Below are positions 26,741 to 35,009 of a stretch of 64,000 nt of DNA, piece after piece. The stretch is from Bacillus sp. HSf4 (GTDB lineage: Bacteria > Bacillota > Bacilli > Bacillales > Bacillaceae). Both the position numbers and the translations under genes were made by a program. The stretch spans positions 4,073,501 through 4,137,500 of the forward strand of contig NZ_CP120679.1 of the NCBI RefSeq assembly GCF_029537375.1. The letters run 5' to 3'. Position 1 is the stretch's first letter. Each line of letters opens with the position of its first letter. The notes under the pieces were generated by a model. That model was not told the origin of the DNA, made no database searches, and worked only from the letters and a program-made list of their open reading frames with translations.

Positions 26741-26754
26741 TGAAACCGCTTTCA
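26741..26754. promoter_or_regulatory. cre site in the licB promoter region
   Basis: TGAAACCGCTTTCA matches the CcpA cre consensus TGWAANCGNTNWCA fully. It lies 61 bases before the licB start, in the gap between licR and licB, as expected for glucose repression of the lichenan operon. Confidence 0.82.
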
Positions 26755-26768
26755 TATTAACTTAATGA

Positions 26769-26790
26769 TTTTCCTCTTCTCTGAGGAAAA
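26769..26790 (-). terminator. Hairpin after licR
   Basis: TTTTCCTC (26769-26776) and GAGGAAAA (26783-26790) form an 8-bp stem with 6-base loop just after the licR stop. It may end licR transcripts before the separate licBCAH promoter. Confidence 0.55.
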
Positions 26791-26807
26791 AAGACAAGGG
26801 AACATTT

Positions 26808-28754
26808 TTATCCAAACGCCGGCGGGTTTGGGCTGTTTTTTCGGAAAACGGACATAAACTCCTGATATGATCTGCATTTTAAAAGCTCGCTGACAATGGA
26901 CCGATCATCCAAAACATTGCCCAGCAACTTGTACATGCCTTGCAGATTTGATGTATTATCCTTTTCAACACAGAGCAGGCAAATCAGCTGAACCTTTTTA
27001 TCCTCCCAATCGATCGGTTTTTGCAGCGTGCATACCGCCCAAAATGTCACAGCTGTTTGCGGCGCCATCGGATGAGGGATGGCCACAAGATTGCCAAAAC
27101 AGGTTGGCGCAACGGCCTCCCTTTCAAAAACGGAACCTTCAAGCCCTTCGTCTGCAAGCCCCAGCTGTGTTACTTTTTCGCATAAAAAACGTAGAACGTC
27201 CTCTCTTGATTGAAAGCTTTCTTGCAAGAACACGAGCTGTTCCCTCGTATATTTTGCGGCGAGTTCCTGATCTGCCGTAAGGATTTGTTCAACTTTCGCC
27301 AGATCGGTTCCCCCCAGGATCGCATTTACTTTGATAACCGGAATGGGGAGCTCTTCAGGCAGAGGAATCGTGCTGATCACAAAGTCGAGGGTGTTTAGCG
27401 GCATTTGGTTGAGCTTGTAGTAGTCAACCGTACCAAGGATGTCAAGCTTCGAGCCGAATTTTGCCCGCAGTCTGTCCTGCAGAAGCATGGCACTGCCTGC
27501 TCCTGAAGCGCAGACAATCATACAGCGCTTTGAAGGGATATTCATCTTTCTCCTTTCCATTGCGGCGCCGATATGTAAAGCGAGATAGCCGACTTCACTT
27601 TCCTGAATGTCAAACCCCGTTTCTTTTTTGATCACCTCACCGGCCTGGATGCCGGCTTCAAATGCGAGAGGATAGTTGGCCTTAATCGCATCAAGCATCG
27701 GATTTCTGATATTCATCCCATATCTGCAGCGATTCAAGGCAGGTTTTAAGTGGAGGCTGAGGCCGATTTTTAACTCTTTGTCGTGTTTGATGCCAAGCGT
27801 GAACTTGTCTTCAATCGTCTCCATGATCAATCGTGTCAGCCGGTCGGTTTTTTCATCGATGAAGCTTTCTATTTTATCGCAGTTGAGAGCTGCCATCGCC
27901 GTCCTTTTGGCTCCAAGCAAATGAATGGCGATATAAGCCGTCTCTTTTTCCGGAAATGTCACGTTCAGCTTTTGTTCAAGTGTGCGAACAATCGCGCGCG
28001 CCACTTCATATTCTTTGTGATTCATAATTTCTTGAATATCTTTGGAATAAAGAGAGACATGCCTGCCCTTGCGGATCCGCCTGCAGGCGATGGCAATATG
28101 GATCAGGAGGTTGTTTAAGCCGATATCGGAAAGAGAGATTTGGTCTTCGCTTATTTTTTCTAGAATGGTCTGGCGGATAAGGCCCAATTCCTCTTTCGGA
28201 AGAATGGATATTCTAGCGTTCATAATATCAACATCCGTTTCCCGTTTAGGAAAAATGTGCTCAGCTATACAATAGCGCAGCTTCATTTCATCCCCTTTCA
28301 GCTTAAAGCCGTAATTCGGTTTGATCTCCAGCTCAATGCCGTAAGGTTTCAGCCTTTTTCTTACATCTCTCATATCGTTTTGAACCGTCGACTTGCTGAT
28401 ATACATCTCGTCCGCCAAGTCTTCCAGTTTCAGATAATCATCGGTTAATAGCAGCCTTTTTAATAAATAGAGAATGCGTTCATTCGGAAACACAGGTTTT
28501 GAAAGCTCATCTTGAAAGGTGTTTTGCAAAAGCTGGCGGAAGAGGCGTTCGTTTTGAACGGAGAGCCGATAGCCGGCTCCTCTGATCGATTGAACGGCGG
28601 CTCCGTTTTTGAGGAGAAGGTGGTCTAATTCTTTCATATCTGATCTGACCGTTCTGGAGGTAACGTTTAACTGATTTGCCAAATAAGCGCTTGTTAAAGG
28701 TGTTTCCGCTGTCATCAATTCGCCGAGAATGAGCTTTAGCCGAGCATTGAGCAT
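26808..28754 (-). CDS. licR: Transcriptional activator LicR (BglG/MtlR-type, PRD and EII domains)
   Basis: Activator of licBCAH, 648 residues. Domains in order: two N-terminal DNA-binding modules (HTH_11 at about 1-60 with LTSAYLANQLNVTSRTVRSD; Mga-like HTH at about 85-145 with LEDLADEMYISKSTVQNDM), two PTS regulation domains (about 180-390; conserved His in LLIHIAIACRRI, YIAIHLLGAKR, LSLHLKPALNR and YLALHIGAAMER), an EIIB-like domain with Cys in CMIVCASGAGSAM, and an EIIA-like domain with His in AIPHPMAPQ. Phosphorylation of these His by HPr and LicB would tune activity. AAAGGGGG precedes ATG. It has its own upstream region (28755-28914). Confidence 0.93.
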   Translation of the reverse strand: MLNARLKLILGELMTAETPLTSAYLANQLNVTSRTVRSDMKELDHLLLKNGAAVQSIRGAGYRLSVQNERLFRQLLQNTFQDELSKPVFPNERILYLLKRLLLTDDYLKLEDLADEMYISKSTVQNDMRDVRKRLKPYGIELEIKPNYGFKLKGDEMKLRYCIAEHIFPKRETDVDIMNARISILPKEELGLIRQTILEKISEDQISLSDIGLNNLLIHIAIACRRIRKGRHVSLYSKDIQEIMNHKEYEVARAIVRTLEQKLNVTFPEKETAYIAIHLLGAKRTAMAALNCDKIESFIDEKTDRLTRLIMETIEDKFTLGIKHDKELKIGLSLHLKPALNRCRYGMNIRNPMLDAIKANYPLAFEAGIQAGEVIKKETGFDIQESEVGYLALHIGAAMERRKMNIPSKRCMIVCASGAGSAMLLQDRLRAKFGSKLDILGTVDYYKLNQMPLNTLDFVISTIPLPEELPIPVIKVNAILGGTDLAKVEQILTADQELAAKYTREQLVFLQESFQSREDVLRFLCEKVTQLGLADEGLEGSVFEREAVAPTCFGNLVAIPHPMAPQTAVTFWAVCTLQKPIDWEDKKVQLICLLCVEKDNTSNLQGMYKLLGNVLDDRSIVSELLKCRSYQEFMSVFRKNSPNPPAFG

Positions 28755-28914
28755 AAAATGGCCCCCTTTTAAGTCGCTTGAATCGAGAACCTGACAGGCA
28801 GGCTGTGTTCCGCCGTTCTACATCTATTCAATCAATATGTGAAAATTCTCTCATAGTTTAAGTAAATTCTATTATGATTGCGTTTTCAAGTCAATTTACC
28901 CATTCCATAGAAAA

Positions 28915-28935
28915 ACAGCCGGTTCAACCGGCTGT
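28915..28935 (-). terminator. Terminator overlapping the end of the 35-residue peptide gene
   Basis: Minus-strand ACAGCCGG and CCGGCTGT flank a short loop, followed by TTTTTC. The stop codon lies in the loop. Confidence 0.75.
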
Positions 28936-29031
28936 CGGACGTTTTTTCCCGCTTCGGTTTTTGATGATTTTTCTTGCGATCGGATAGACGACAGGCGCCC
29001 ATTTGACGAGATATTTCATCATTTTTTTCAT
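28924..29031 (-). CDS. Small basic peptide of 35 residues, function unknown
   Basis: The minus strand has an optimal ribosome site (GGGAGGGAGC, about 7 bases before ATG) and encodes MKKMMKYLVKWAPVVYPIARK followed by IIKNRSGKKRPTAG. The peptide has an amphipathic or membrane-associating hydrophobic centre (residues 7-24) between Lys/Arg-rich ends, with net charge about +10. Its stop codon lies inside a good terminator, so it is the only or last gene of its transcript. Such a layout argues for a genuine small protein, perhaps membrane-bound. No family was recognised; a B. subtilis counterpart between licR and yxlJ is not known to me. Confidence 0.6.
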   Translation of the reverse strand: MKKMMKYLVKWAPVVYPIARKIIKNRSGKKRPTAG

Positions 29032-29093
29032 CGCTTTGCTCCCTCCCGTTTTCCTTCACCATTACCCTGGGAACACGGGAGTCAAAACATGGC

Positions 29094-29690
29094 CTACCTG
29101 GAAACATAGCGGTTCCCTTTCACCCAAAAGCGCCAAGGGTATTCCCGCGCTTCCCCCGAGTTCTCGATTCCGATGCGCGGGCCGCATGAAATCTCTTTTG
29201 GGGTATACCCTTTCGCAATATAAAGCGGCGGCTCCGTCAGCAGCTTGCCGTAATCATCCATCGTTATCGAAAGCGCCTTTGTCAGCTTCCCGGGACCATT
29301 CGTCCAATCGCGTGGTTTTTTTCCGCTCCTTCTTTTCTCCATCAGCAAAAGCCCTTCATGCGGTTCAATCGCCCTGATGAGGACAGCTTCCGGCTCATCA
29401 ACGCTTGCGCTCACAACGTTGATCAAGGTGTGGGTATGCATGGTGTACGTATATACCACACCGGCTTTTCCGAACATGACTTCTGTCCGTTTTGTCCGGC
29501 GGTTTCCATAGCTGTGGGCCGCCCTGTCTTCAGGACCTCTATATGCTTCGGTTTCGACAATATATCCTGAGGCCAGCCCCTCCTCAGTCTCTTTCACGAG
29601 AAGACATCCTAATAGAGACTGCGCCAGTTCAATCGTAGGTTTTTTGTAGAAATCGAGCGGCAGCGGCTCATGCTCCTGTGCTTGATTCAT
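29094..29690 (-). CDS. yxlJ: 3-methyladenine DNA glycosylase YxlJ (AAG/MPG family)
   Basis: DNA repair enzyme of the alkyladenine glycosylase (MPG) fold, 198 residues. Seen: LAQSLLGCLLVKE, the catalytic Glu region SGYIVETEAYRGPEDRAAHSYGNRRTKRTEVMF, VYTYTMHTHTLINVV, LIRAIEPHEG, NGPGKLTKALSI and the C-terminal YPWRFWVKGNRYVSR. It matches B. subtilis YxlJ, found in the same region near licR. ATG 29690 has GGAGG 9 bases upstream; an ATG ten codons earlier at 29720 has no site. Confidence 0.92.
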   Translation of the reverse strand: MNQAQEHEPLPLDFYKKPTIELAQSLLGCLLVKETEEGLASGYIVETEAYRGPEDRAAHSYGNRRTKRTEVMFGKAGVVYTYTMHTHTLINVVSASVDEPEAVLIRAIEPHEGLLLMEKRRSGKKPRDWTNGPGKLTKALSITMDDYGKLLTEPPLYIAKGYTPKEISCGPRIGIENSGEAREYPWRFWVKGNRYVSR

Positions 29691-29782
29691 TTGAAAAAGC
29701 CTCCTTTGATTGTGATCCATTTTAACACCTTTTGCAGGTCTTTTACTAGAAACGGAAGGCTTTCATATGGGGGCTCTATATG

Positions 29783-30874
29783 TCAAACATGCCTCAGACC
29801 GCCTAAGATAAAGTGAGCAACTTTGTCCGAAACTTTTGGATCTGCGTACCCCTCAGGCAGCTTCCAATCGGTATCGGCTTTCATCATCAATTCTGCGGCG
29901 CTGACGATGCGCTCTGCTTCAAGTCCTGAGACAACATTGCTCCCGCACATGACCGTCTCGGGCCTTTCTGTGCTGTTTCTGATCGTTACGGAAGGAACTC
30001 CGAGAATGCAGCTTTCCTCCTGCACCGTCCCGCTGTCTGTGATCACACATTTTGCATGCCGCTGAAGGCGGATGAAATCAAAAAAGCCAAACGGCTCACA
30101 AAATGTCAGCAAAGCATCGTCACTTTGTATGCCAAACTTCTGCAAACGGTCGCGTGTCCTTGGGTGAACACTGCATATAACCGGCATCTTATGGGATTTC
30201 GCCAGCGTCTCAAGGGCAGTGACGATATGTTGCAGCCTTTCTTTCACATCCACATTTTCCGCCCTGTGCGCAGTGACCAATAGAAAGGCACCGCTCTCCA
30301 CCTTCAAGTCGTCGAGCACATTCCGCTGCGCAATTTCTTCTGCGAAATGGTTCATCACTTCATAAATCGGATTTCCGGAAACCCAGATTCTTTGAGGATG
30401 CATGCCTTCCCTTTCCAAATTTTCTTTGGCGATGTTTGTATAGGGCAAATTAAAAGATGCGATCGAATCGATCACCCTCCGATTGATCTCCTCCGGAACC
30501 GAGTTGTCATAACAGCGGTTGCCGGCCTCCATATGATACACGGGAATTCCGTACCGTTCGCCGAGGAACGCGCACAGCGCACTGTTCGTATCGCCGAGCA
30601 CAAGCAATTTATCGGGCTTAAGCTTGACGATCAGCTTCTCGACCTCTGCAAAAATCTCGCCAATTTGTGCGCCGATCGAATGATGTGACAGCTTAATGTG
30701 ATGATCCGGCAGCCGCACATTCAACTGTTCAAAAAAGATTTCGCTCAGTTTTTCATCATAGTTTTGACCGGTGTGCACCAATATATGCTGGTCTGCAAGC
30801 TGATCAAGCTTGCGAATGATCAAACTTAAGCGGATGATCTCCGGTCTGGTTCCGATAATCGTCATGATCTTCAT
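29783..30874 (-). CDS. Non-hydrolysing UDP-N-acetylglucosamine 2-epimerase family (WecB/CapG/WbjD-like)
   Basis: Cytoplasmic GT-B-fold epimerase of 363 residues that inverts C2 of a UDP-HexNAc. Motifs: IGTRPEIIRLSLII, HTGQNYDEKLS, LVLGDTNSALCAF, HMEAGNRCYDNSVPEEINRR, VTAHRAENVD, SVHPRTRDRL, CVITDSGTVQEESCILGVPSVTIRNSTERPET. The NRCYD variant (common WecB enzymes have LRTGD-like text) places it with the CapG/WbjD/WbvD branch that acts on UDP-6-deoxy-L-HexNAc. Divergently transcribed from the dehydratase and reductase genes, which make such substrates. AAGGAG precedes the start. Confidence 0.82.
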   Translation of the reverse strand: MKIMTIIGTRPEIIRLSLIIRKLDQLADQHILVHTGQNYDEKLSEIFFEQLNVRLPDHHIKLSHHSIGAQIGEIFAEVEKLIVKLKPDKLLVLGDTNSALCAFLGERYGIPVYHMEAGNRCYDNSVPEEINRRVIDSIASFNLPYTNIAKENLEREGMHPQRIWVSGNPIYEVMNHFAEEIAQRNVLDDLKVESGAFLLVTAHRAENVDVKERLQHIVTALETLAKSHKMPVICSVHPRTRDRLQKFGIQSDDALLTFCEPFGFFDFIRLQRHAKCVITDSGTVQEESCILGVPSVTIRNSTERPETVMCGSNVVSGLEAERIVSAAELMMKADTDWKLPEGYADPKVSDKVAHFILGGLRHV

Positions 30875-31154
30875 TATCTTACTCCTTTTTAGAACTAAAG
30901 ATAGATGGAACAGCCATACCGGCGCCGGGCTGCGCCCATGCCCCGAAAATCTATATATGTATATTCATTTCATGAAAAATTGTGCTGTTTCAAAGGTTGA
31001 AGCTCCCTTCTCAAAAAGCGGGATGATTTCTCTAAAAATATGCTGAATTGTCTTCAATCAGGCGGTTCTATCACACAAATTTTTCTAAAAATCATATACA
31101 TTTATATGCTAGTTTTAACAGTCTATCAATAGATCGGTTTTTAGGAGGATACGT
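30875..31154. other. Divergent intergenic region of the UDP-sugar genes
   Basis: No gene was found in these 280 AT-rich bases. They must carry the two divergent promoters. Short dyads such as ATATACATTTATAT (31097-31110) are present, but no consensus promoter stands out, which would be compatible with a non-sigma-A factor. Confidence 0.4.
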
Positions 31155-32144
31155 ATGTTTAAAAACACCCGAATATTGCTTACCGGAGGCACCGGTTCCT
31201 GGGGAACGGAGCTCACGAAAAAATTGCTGCCGTATCAGCCGAAAGAGATCAGGATTTTCTCAAGAAATGAATTCACGCAGATCAGCATGCAGCGGGAATT
31301 TGACCACCACCCTTCAATAAAATTTTTGATCGGTGATGTCAGGGACTATCCCGCTTTGGAAGAGGCCTCTAAAGATGTTGATTATATCTTCCATCTCGCC
31401 GCACTAAAACACGTTCCAATCTGCGAGGATCAGCCTGAAGAAGCACTGAAAACGAACGTCATCGGGACCCAGAATGTCATTCGCGCCGCCATCGCCAACA
31501 AAGTCAAAAAAGTCATTGATGTTTCGACAGATAAAGCGGCGGATCCGGTCAACTTTTACGGAATGACGAAGTCGCTTGGCGAAAGATTGATGATCCGGGC
31601 CAATGATTATAGTGAGGATACAGATTTTGTATGCATCAGAGGCGGAAACGTGCTGGGAACAAACGGAAGCGTCGTTCCGCTTTTTAAAAGCCTGATTATG
31701 AAAGGGCAGGACCTGACATTGACATCAAAAGAAATGACGAGATTTTTCCTCACCGTCGGCGAAGCGATTGATTTGCTGCTCAAAGCTTCCAAAGAAGCGA
31801 TTGGAGGAGAAATCTTCGTCATGAAAATGAAAGCCTGCAATATTTTGGACCTTGCCGAAGTTCTGATCGAAGAATTGGCTTCAAGCCCTATCGGAATCAA
31901 AGAAATCGGAATCCGCCCGGGAGAGAAGCTCCATGAGGTGCTCGTCTCAAATCATGAAGCACCGTTTACTTATCTATATGATGCTCAATATTATGTGATA
32001 TTGCCTTCACACCCTTCAGAAAAGCTGATTCGCCGCTACCGGAAGTTCACGAAAGCCGATTTTCAGAAATTCCAATCCAATGACCTGCTCATGACCAAAC
32101 CGGAAATCGCTGACATGTTGAGAAAAGGAGGGTTTCTACAGTGA
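31155..32144 (+). CDS. UDP-HexNAc 4,6-dehydratase/epimerase (CapD/CapE/WbjB-like)
   Basis: Short-chain dehydrogenase of 329 residues acting on UDP-GlcNAc. It has the NAD site LLTGGTGSWGTELTKKLL, IGDVRDYPALEEA, HLAALKHVPICEDQPEEALKTNVIGTQNV and VSTDKAADPVNFYGMTKSLGER with the YxxxK catalytic pair. This set is typical of inverting 4,6-dehydratases that also epimerise C5 (CapE, WbjB, WbvB), the first step to UDP-L-FucNAc or UDP-L-QuiNAc. GGAGG precedes ATG 31155. The stop overlaps the next start (GTGA). Confidence 0.85.
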   Translation: MFKNTRILLTGGTGSWGTELTKKLLPYQPKEIRIFSRNEFTQISMQREFDHHPSIKFLIGDVRDYPALEEASKDVDYIFHLAALKHVPICEDQPEEALKTNVIGTQNVIRAAIANKVKKVIDVSTDKAADPVNFYGMTKSLGERLMIRANDYSEDTDFVCIRGGNVLGTNGSVVPLFKSLIMKGQDLTLTSKEMTRFFLTVGEAIDLLLKASKEAIGGEIFVMKMKACNILDLAEVLIEELASSPIGIKEIGIRPGEKLHEVLVSNHEAPFTYLYDAQYYVILPSHPSEKLIRRYRKFTKADFQKFQSNDLLMTKPEIADMLRKGGFLQ

Positions 32145-32986
32145 GGCTGCTGATTTTAGGGGGAAATGGAATGGCAGGCCATGTATTGAAAGAATATTTC
32201 TCTGCCAAAGAACACTATGAAGTGTTTTGGACACAGCGGCAAACACTGCCCAATGATTTAAATTGCTTTTTTCTCGATGCGGCAAACACGGATGAATTAA
32301 AAAAGCTGCTGCAAAAGGTAAAACCTGATGCCGTGATCAATGCAGTGGGCATCTTAAATGATGCCGCTCGCCAGCGGCTTGTTGAAGCGATTCATATCAA
32401 TAGCGTTCTGCCGCATCTATTATCCGAGATGAGCAGCATCTATGACTATCGTTTGATTCACATCAGCACCGACTGTGTCTTTTCAGGTGCAAAAGGAAAA
32501 TACACGGAAACGGATGCGAAGGATGGAAGCTCTATCTATGCGCAGACGAAAAGTTTGGGCGAAGTGACAGACGGTCAAAACCTGACGGTCAGAACTTCCA
32601 TTATCGGGCCCGAGCTTAAGGACGGCATCGGTTTGTTCCATTGGTTTATGAAGCAAAAGAACAGCGTCCACGGGTATAAAAACGTGTTCTGGAACGGGCT
32701 GACGACCCTCGAATTGGCAAAGGCGATCGAACAGCTTCTCACTTCAAATGTAAACGGCTTGATCCACTTGACGGGGAACCGGTTCATCTCCAAATACGAG
32801 CTGCTCGTCCTCATCAATCAAACCTTTTCCAAAGGAATCACGGTTACACCCGAATACCGCACCCGGTCTGATAAAAGCCTTGTCATGACACGGGAGGATG
32901 TACCTTATCAGCCTGTCGGCTATGAACAAATGCTCGCCGAACTCAAACAGTGGATCGATGATCGGCCTCATTTATATGAATATTGA
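32141..32986 (+). CDS. RmlD-like NAD(P)-dependent 4-reductase for a UDP-6-deoxy-L-sugar
   Basis: A 281-residue reductase with LLILGGNGMAGHVLKEYF (nucleotide site), AVGILNDAARQ, HISTDCVFSGAKGKYTETD and YAQTKSLGE (YxxxK). It resembles dTDP-4-dehydrorhamnose reductase (RmlD) and the N-terminal half of CapF/WbjC. It lacks the C-terminal cupin domain that gives CapF its C3-epimerase activity, so the pathway may favour UDP-L-RhaNAc/L-QuiNAc over L-FucNAc. GTG start with AAAAGGAGG upstream; overlaps the previous stop. A terminator follows. Confidence 0.8.
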   Translation: MRLLILGGNGMAGHVLKEYFSAKEHYEVFWTQRQTLPNDLNCFFLDAANTDELKKLLQKVKPDAVINAVGILNDAARQRLVEAIHINSVLPHLLSEMSSIYDYRLIHISTDCVFSGAKGKYTETDAKDGSSIYAQTKSLGEVTDGQNLTVRTSIIGPELKDGIGLFHWFMKQKNSVHGYKNVFWNGLTTLELAKAIEQLLTSNVNGLIHLTGNRFISKYELLVLINQTFSKGITVTPEYRTRSDKSLVMTREDVPYQPVGYEQMLAELKQWIDDRPHLYEY

Positions 32987-32993
32987 AATGAAA

Positions 32994-33022
32994 AAACAAA
33001 CATCACCATTTGATGTTTGTTT
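32994..33022 (+). terminator. Terminator after the UDP-sugar genes
   Basis: AAACAAACATCA (32994-33005) pairs with TGATGTTTGTTT (33011-33022), then TT. Confidence 0.85.
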
Positions 33023-33046
33023 TTGGTTTTAGCGCTCATAACATGG

Positions 33047-33080
33047 TTGACATTGACATATCTGTATTATTGTATACAAT
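33047..33080 (+). promoter_or_regulatory. Promoter and GntR-type operator of the methylcitrate operon
   Basis: TTGACA at 33053-33058 and TACAAT at 33075-33080, spacer 16, form a good sigma-A promoter (a second TTGACA is at 33047). The perfect palindrome ATTGTATACAAT (33069-33080) covers the -10 box and fits the TNGT-N-ACNA style of FadR-type GntR operators. Binding by the adjacent GntR regulator is inferred. Confidence 0.6.
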
Positions 33081-33119
33081 TATATTTATATTCTGAAAAA
33101 GGAGGCGAAAACGTTTTTC

Positions 33120-33791
33120 ATGCACTCTTCAAATCCAGTCAAAAGGCAGTCTGCAAGTGATTACGCTTATAATGAATTAAGAAGCAAAATCATCGAACTC
33201 GACTATCCGCCCTCAGAACAGCTCGCCGAGGACAGTCTTGCAAAAGATTTAGAAATCAGCCGCACTCCGCTGCGCCAGGCTCTTTACCGGCTGGAGCTTG
33301 AAGGATTGGTCACCAAACAGCCAAACGGCAGGCTTCGTGTTTGTCCAATCTCACTTGAAGAAGCGAAGGAAGTATTTAAGGTCCGCGAAGCACTTGAAGG
33401 GCTCCTCACCGCCGAAGCCGCACAGCTTGTGAAAACCGAGCGCCTTCACCAGCTTGAAGACAGAATCGAATTGATGAAGATGGCCGCCGCGAAAGATCGC
33501 AAAGCCGATACGGTCAAATACGGATCTGAATTTCATTCCATTTTGCAGGCCATCAGCAAAAATGCAACCGCAAAACGTTTTCTTGAACAGCTTGAAAGCA
33601 GGATTGAACGGTACCGGAGAATCAGCGGGTACAAAAACCCCGACTACAAACCGTCCATATCCTTCAATGAACACTTGGAGATTTTCAAAGCCGTGAAAGA
33701 AAAAAACGGCTGTTTGGCAGAAGCAGCCATGCGATCTCATATCAGACGAAGCTTACGTTCCATTGAAGAAACGCTCGAACGTTTAGACTAG
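33120..33791 (+). CDS. GntR-family regulator (FadR/FCD subfamily) of the methylcitrate locus
   Basis: DNA-binding repressor candidate of 223 residues: N-terminal winged helix (SDYAYNELRSKIIELDYPPSEQLAEDSLAKDLEISRTPLRQAL, with the GntR RTPLRQAL recognition helix) and an all-helical FCD effector domain with metal-ligand-like residues in EFHSILQAIS and AMRSHIRRSL. It is the first gene before the citrate synthase-like gene. The ribosome site GGAGG is 14 bases from ATG 33120, an unusually long gap with no other standard start in frame, suggesting poor translation. Confidence 0.82.
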   Translation: MHSSNPVKRQSASDYAYNELRSKIIELDYPPSEQLAEDSLAKDLEISRTPLRQALYRLELEGLVTKQPNGRLRVCPISLEEAKEVFKVREALEGLLTAEAAQLVKTERLHQLEDRIELMKMAAAKDRKADTVKYGSEFHSILQAISKNATAKRFLEQLESRIERYRRISGYKNPDYKPSISFNEHLEIFKAVKEKNGCLAEAAMRSHIRRSLRSIEETLERLD

Positions 33792-33859
33792 CCCTCCGAA
33801 AAGCCGACGCCAATTTCACATCGCGTTTTTGAACAAAAAAACGAATATGGGGTGGAAAA

Positions 33860-34975
33860 ATGGGCAAACAAGGTGTATTTAAACCTGGATTAGAAGGCGT
33901 CATTGCCGGGGAGACCAACATATCCTTTCTGGATACCGAAGCTGAAGAAATCGTCATTAAAGGCTATGATCTCATCGAACTTGCAGAACAAAAAACATAC
34001 CTCGACCTCGTCTATCTCCTCCTGCAGCATAAGCTGCCTGATCCGATGGAACTGAAAGGAATTGAAAGCGCTTTAAAGAATGTTTATGAACTTCCGAAAG
34101 GAATCTATAGCATTCTGTCATCGCTGCCGCAGTCTACTCACCCGATGGATGCACTCAGAACCGGGATTTCGGCTTTATCGGGATACGATCCGGAATTAAA
34201 TGACCGGTCAAAATCAGCCAATACGGCGAAAGCGCTGCGCCTGATCGCACAGGTGCCGAATATCGTCGCAAACAGCTACCATATCCTTCATCAACAAGAA
34301 ACCATTCTACCTGACAAAGACTTGTCCTACAGCCAGAACTTTTTATACATGTTGACGGGAAAAACGCCGAACGAACAGGAGACGGCTGTCTTTGATCAAA
34401 CATTGATGCTCTACAGCGAGCATGAAATGCCGAACTCCACTTTCACCGCCAGAGTCATCGCCTCGACAAACTCAGACATATACGGAGCATTCACAGGTGC
34501 CGCCGCCTCACTCAAAGGTCATTTGCACGGCGGGGCCAATGAAGCGGTCATGCATATGCTGCTCGAAGGAGAAACAAAATCGGGCTTTGTGAAGCTGATA
34601 CAGCACAAATTAGCCAACAAAGAAAAAATCATGGGCTTTGGACACCGCGTATACATGAGAAAAATGGACCCGCGCGCCGCCCTTTTGAAAAAAGCGCTCT
34701 TTACGCTGTCTCACAAGACCGGAAGACAGGACTTATTTGAAATGTGTGATGAGGGCGAAAAGCTGATGCGCGAAGAAAAGGGGCTCTATCCGAATCTTGA
34801 TTACTACGCGGCTCCCGTCTATTATCTGCTCGGCATTCCGATCGATCTCTACACACCGATTTTCTTTGCGGCCCGCTCAGTCGGCTTAAGCGCCCATGTC
34901 ATTGAACAGCATGCGGAAAACCGCTTGTTCCGTCCGCGTGTTCACTATAAGGGACCGCGCGATCTTCATCCATAA
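33860..34975 (+). CDS. mmgD: 2-methylcitrate synthase/citrate synthase (MmgD-like)
   Basis: Condenses propionyl-CoA (or acetyl-CoA) with oxaloacetate; 371 residues, typical of Gram-positive type II enzymes. Catalytic landmarks are [12 protein letters not shown] (His), [16 protein letters not shown] (His and CoA loop) and [16 protein letters not shown] near the C-terminus. The following prpD and prpB genes mark it as the methylcitrate synthase, as in mmgD of B. subtilis. GGGGTGG precedes the ATG. Here the operon lacks the mmgABC acyl-CoA genes found with it in B. subtilis. Confidence 0.9.
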   Translation: MGKQGVFKPGLEGVIAGETNISFLDTEAEEIVIKGYDLIELAEQKTYLDLVYLLLQHKLPDPMELKGIESALKNVYELPKGIYSILSSLPQSTHPMDALRTGISALSGYDPELNDRSKSANTAKALRLIAQVPNIVANSYHILHQQETILPDKDLSYSQNFLYMLTGKTPNEQETAVFDQTLMLYSEHEMPNSTFTARVIASTNSDIYGAFTGAAASLKGHLHGGANEAVMHMLLEGETKSGFVKLIQHKLANKEKIMGFGHRVYMRKMDPRAALLKKALFTLSHKTGRQDLFEMCDEGEKLMREEKGLYPNLDYYAAPVYYLLGIPIDLYTPIFFAARSVGLSAHVIEQHAENRLFRPRVHYKGPRDLHP

Positions 34976-35009
34976 TCTTAGAATTCGCCAAGAAAGAAGG
35001 GATTGTTAC

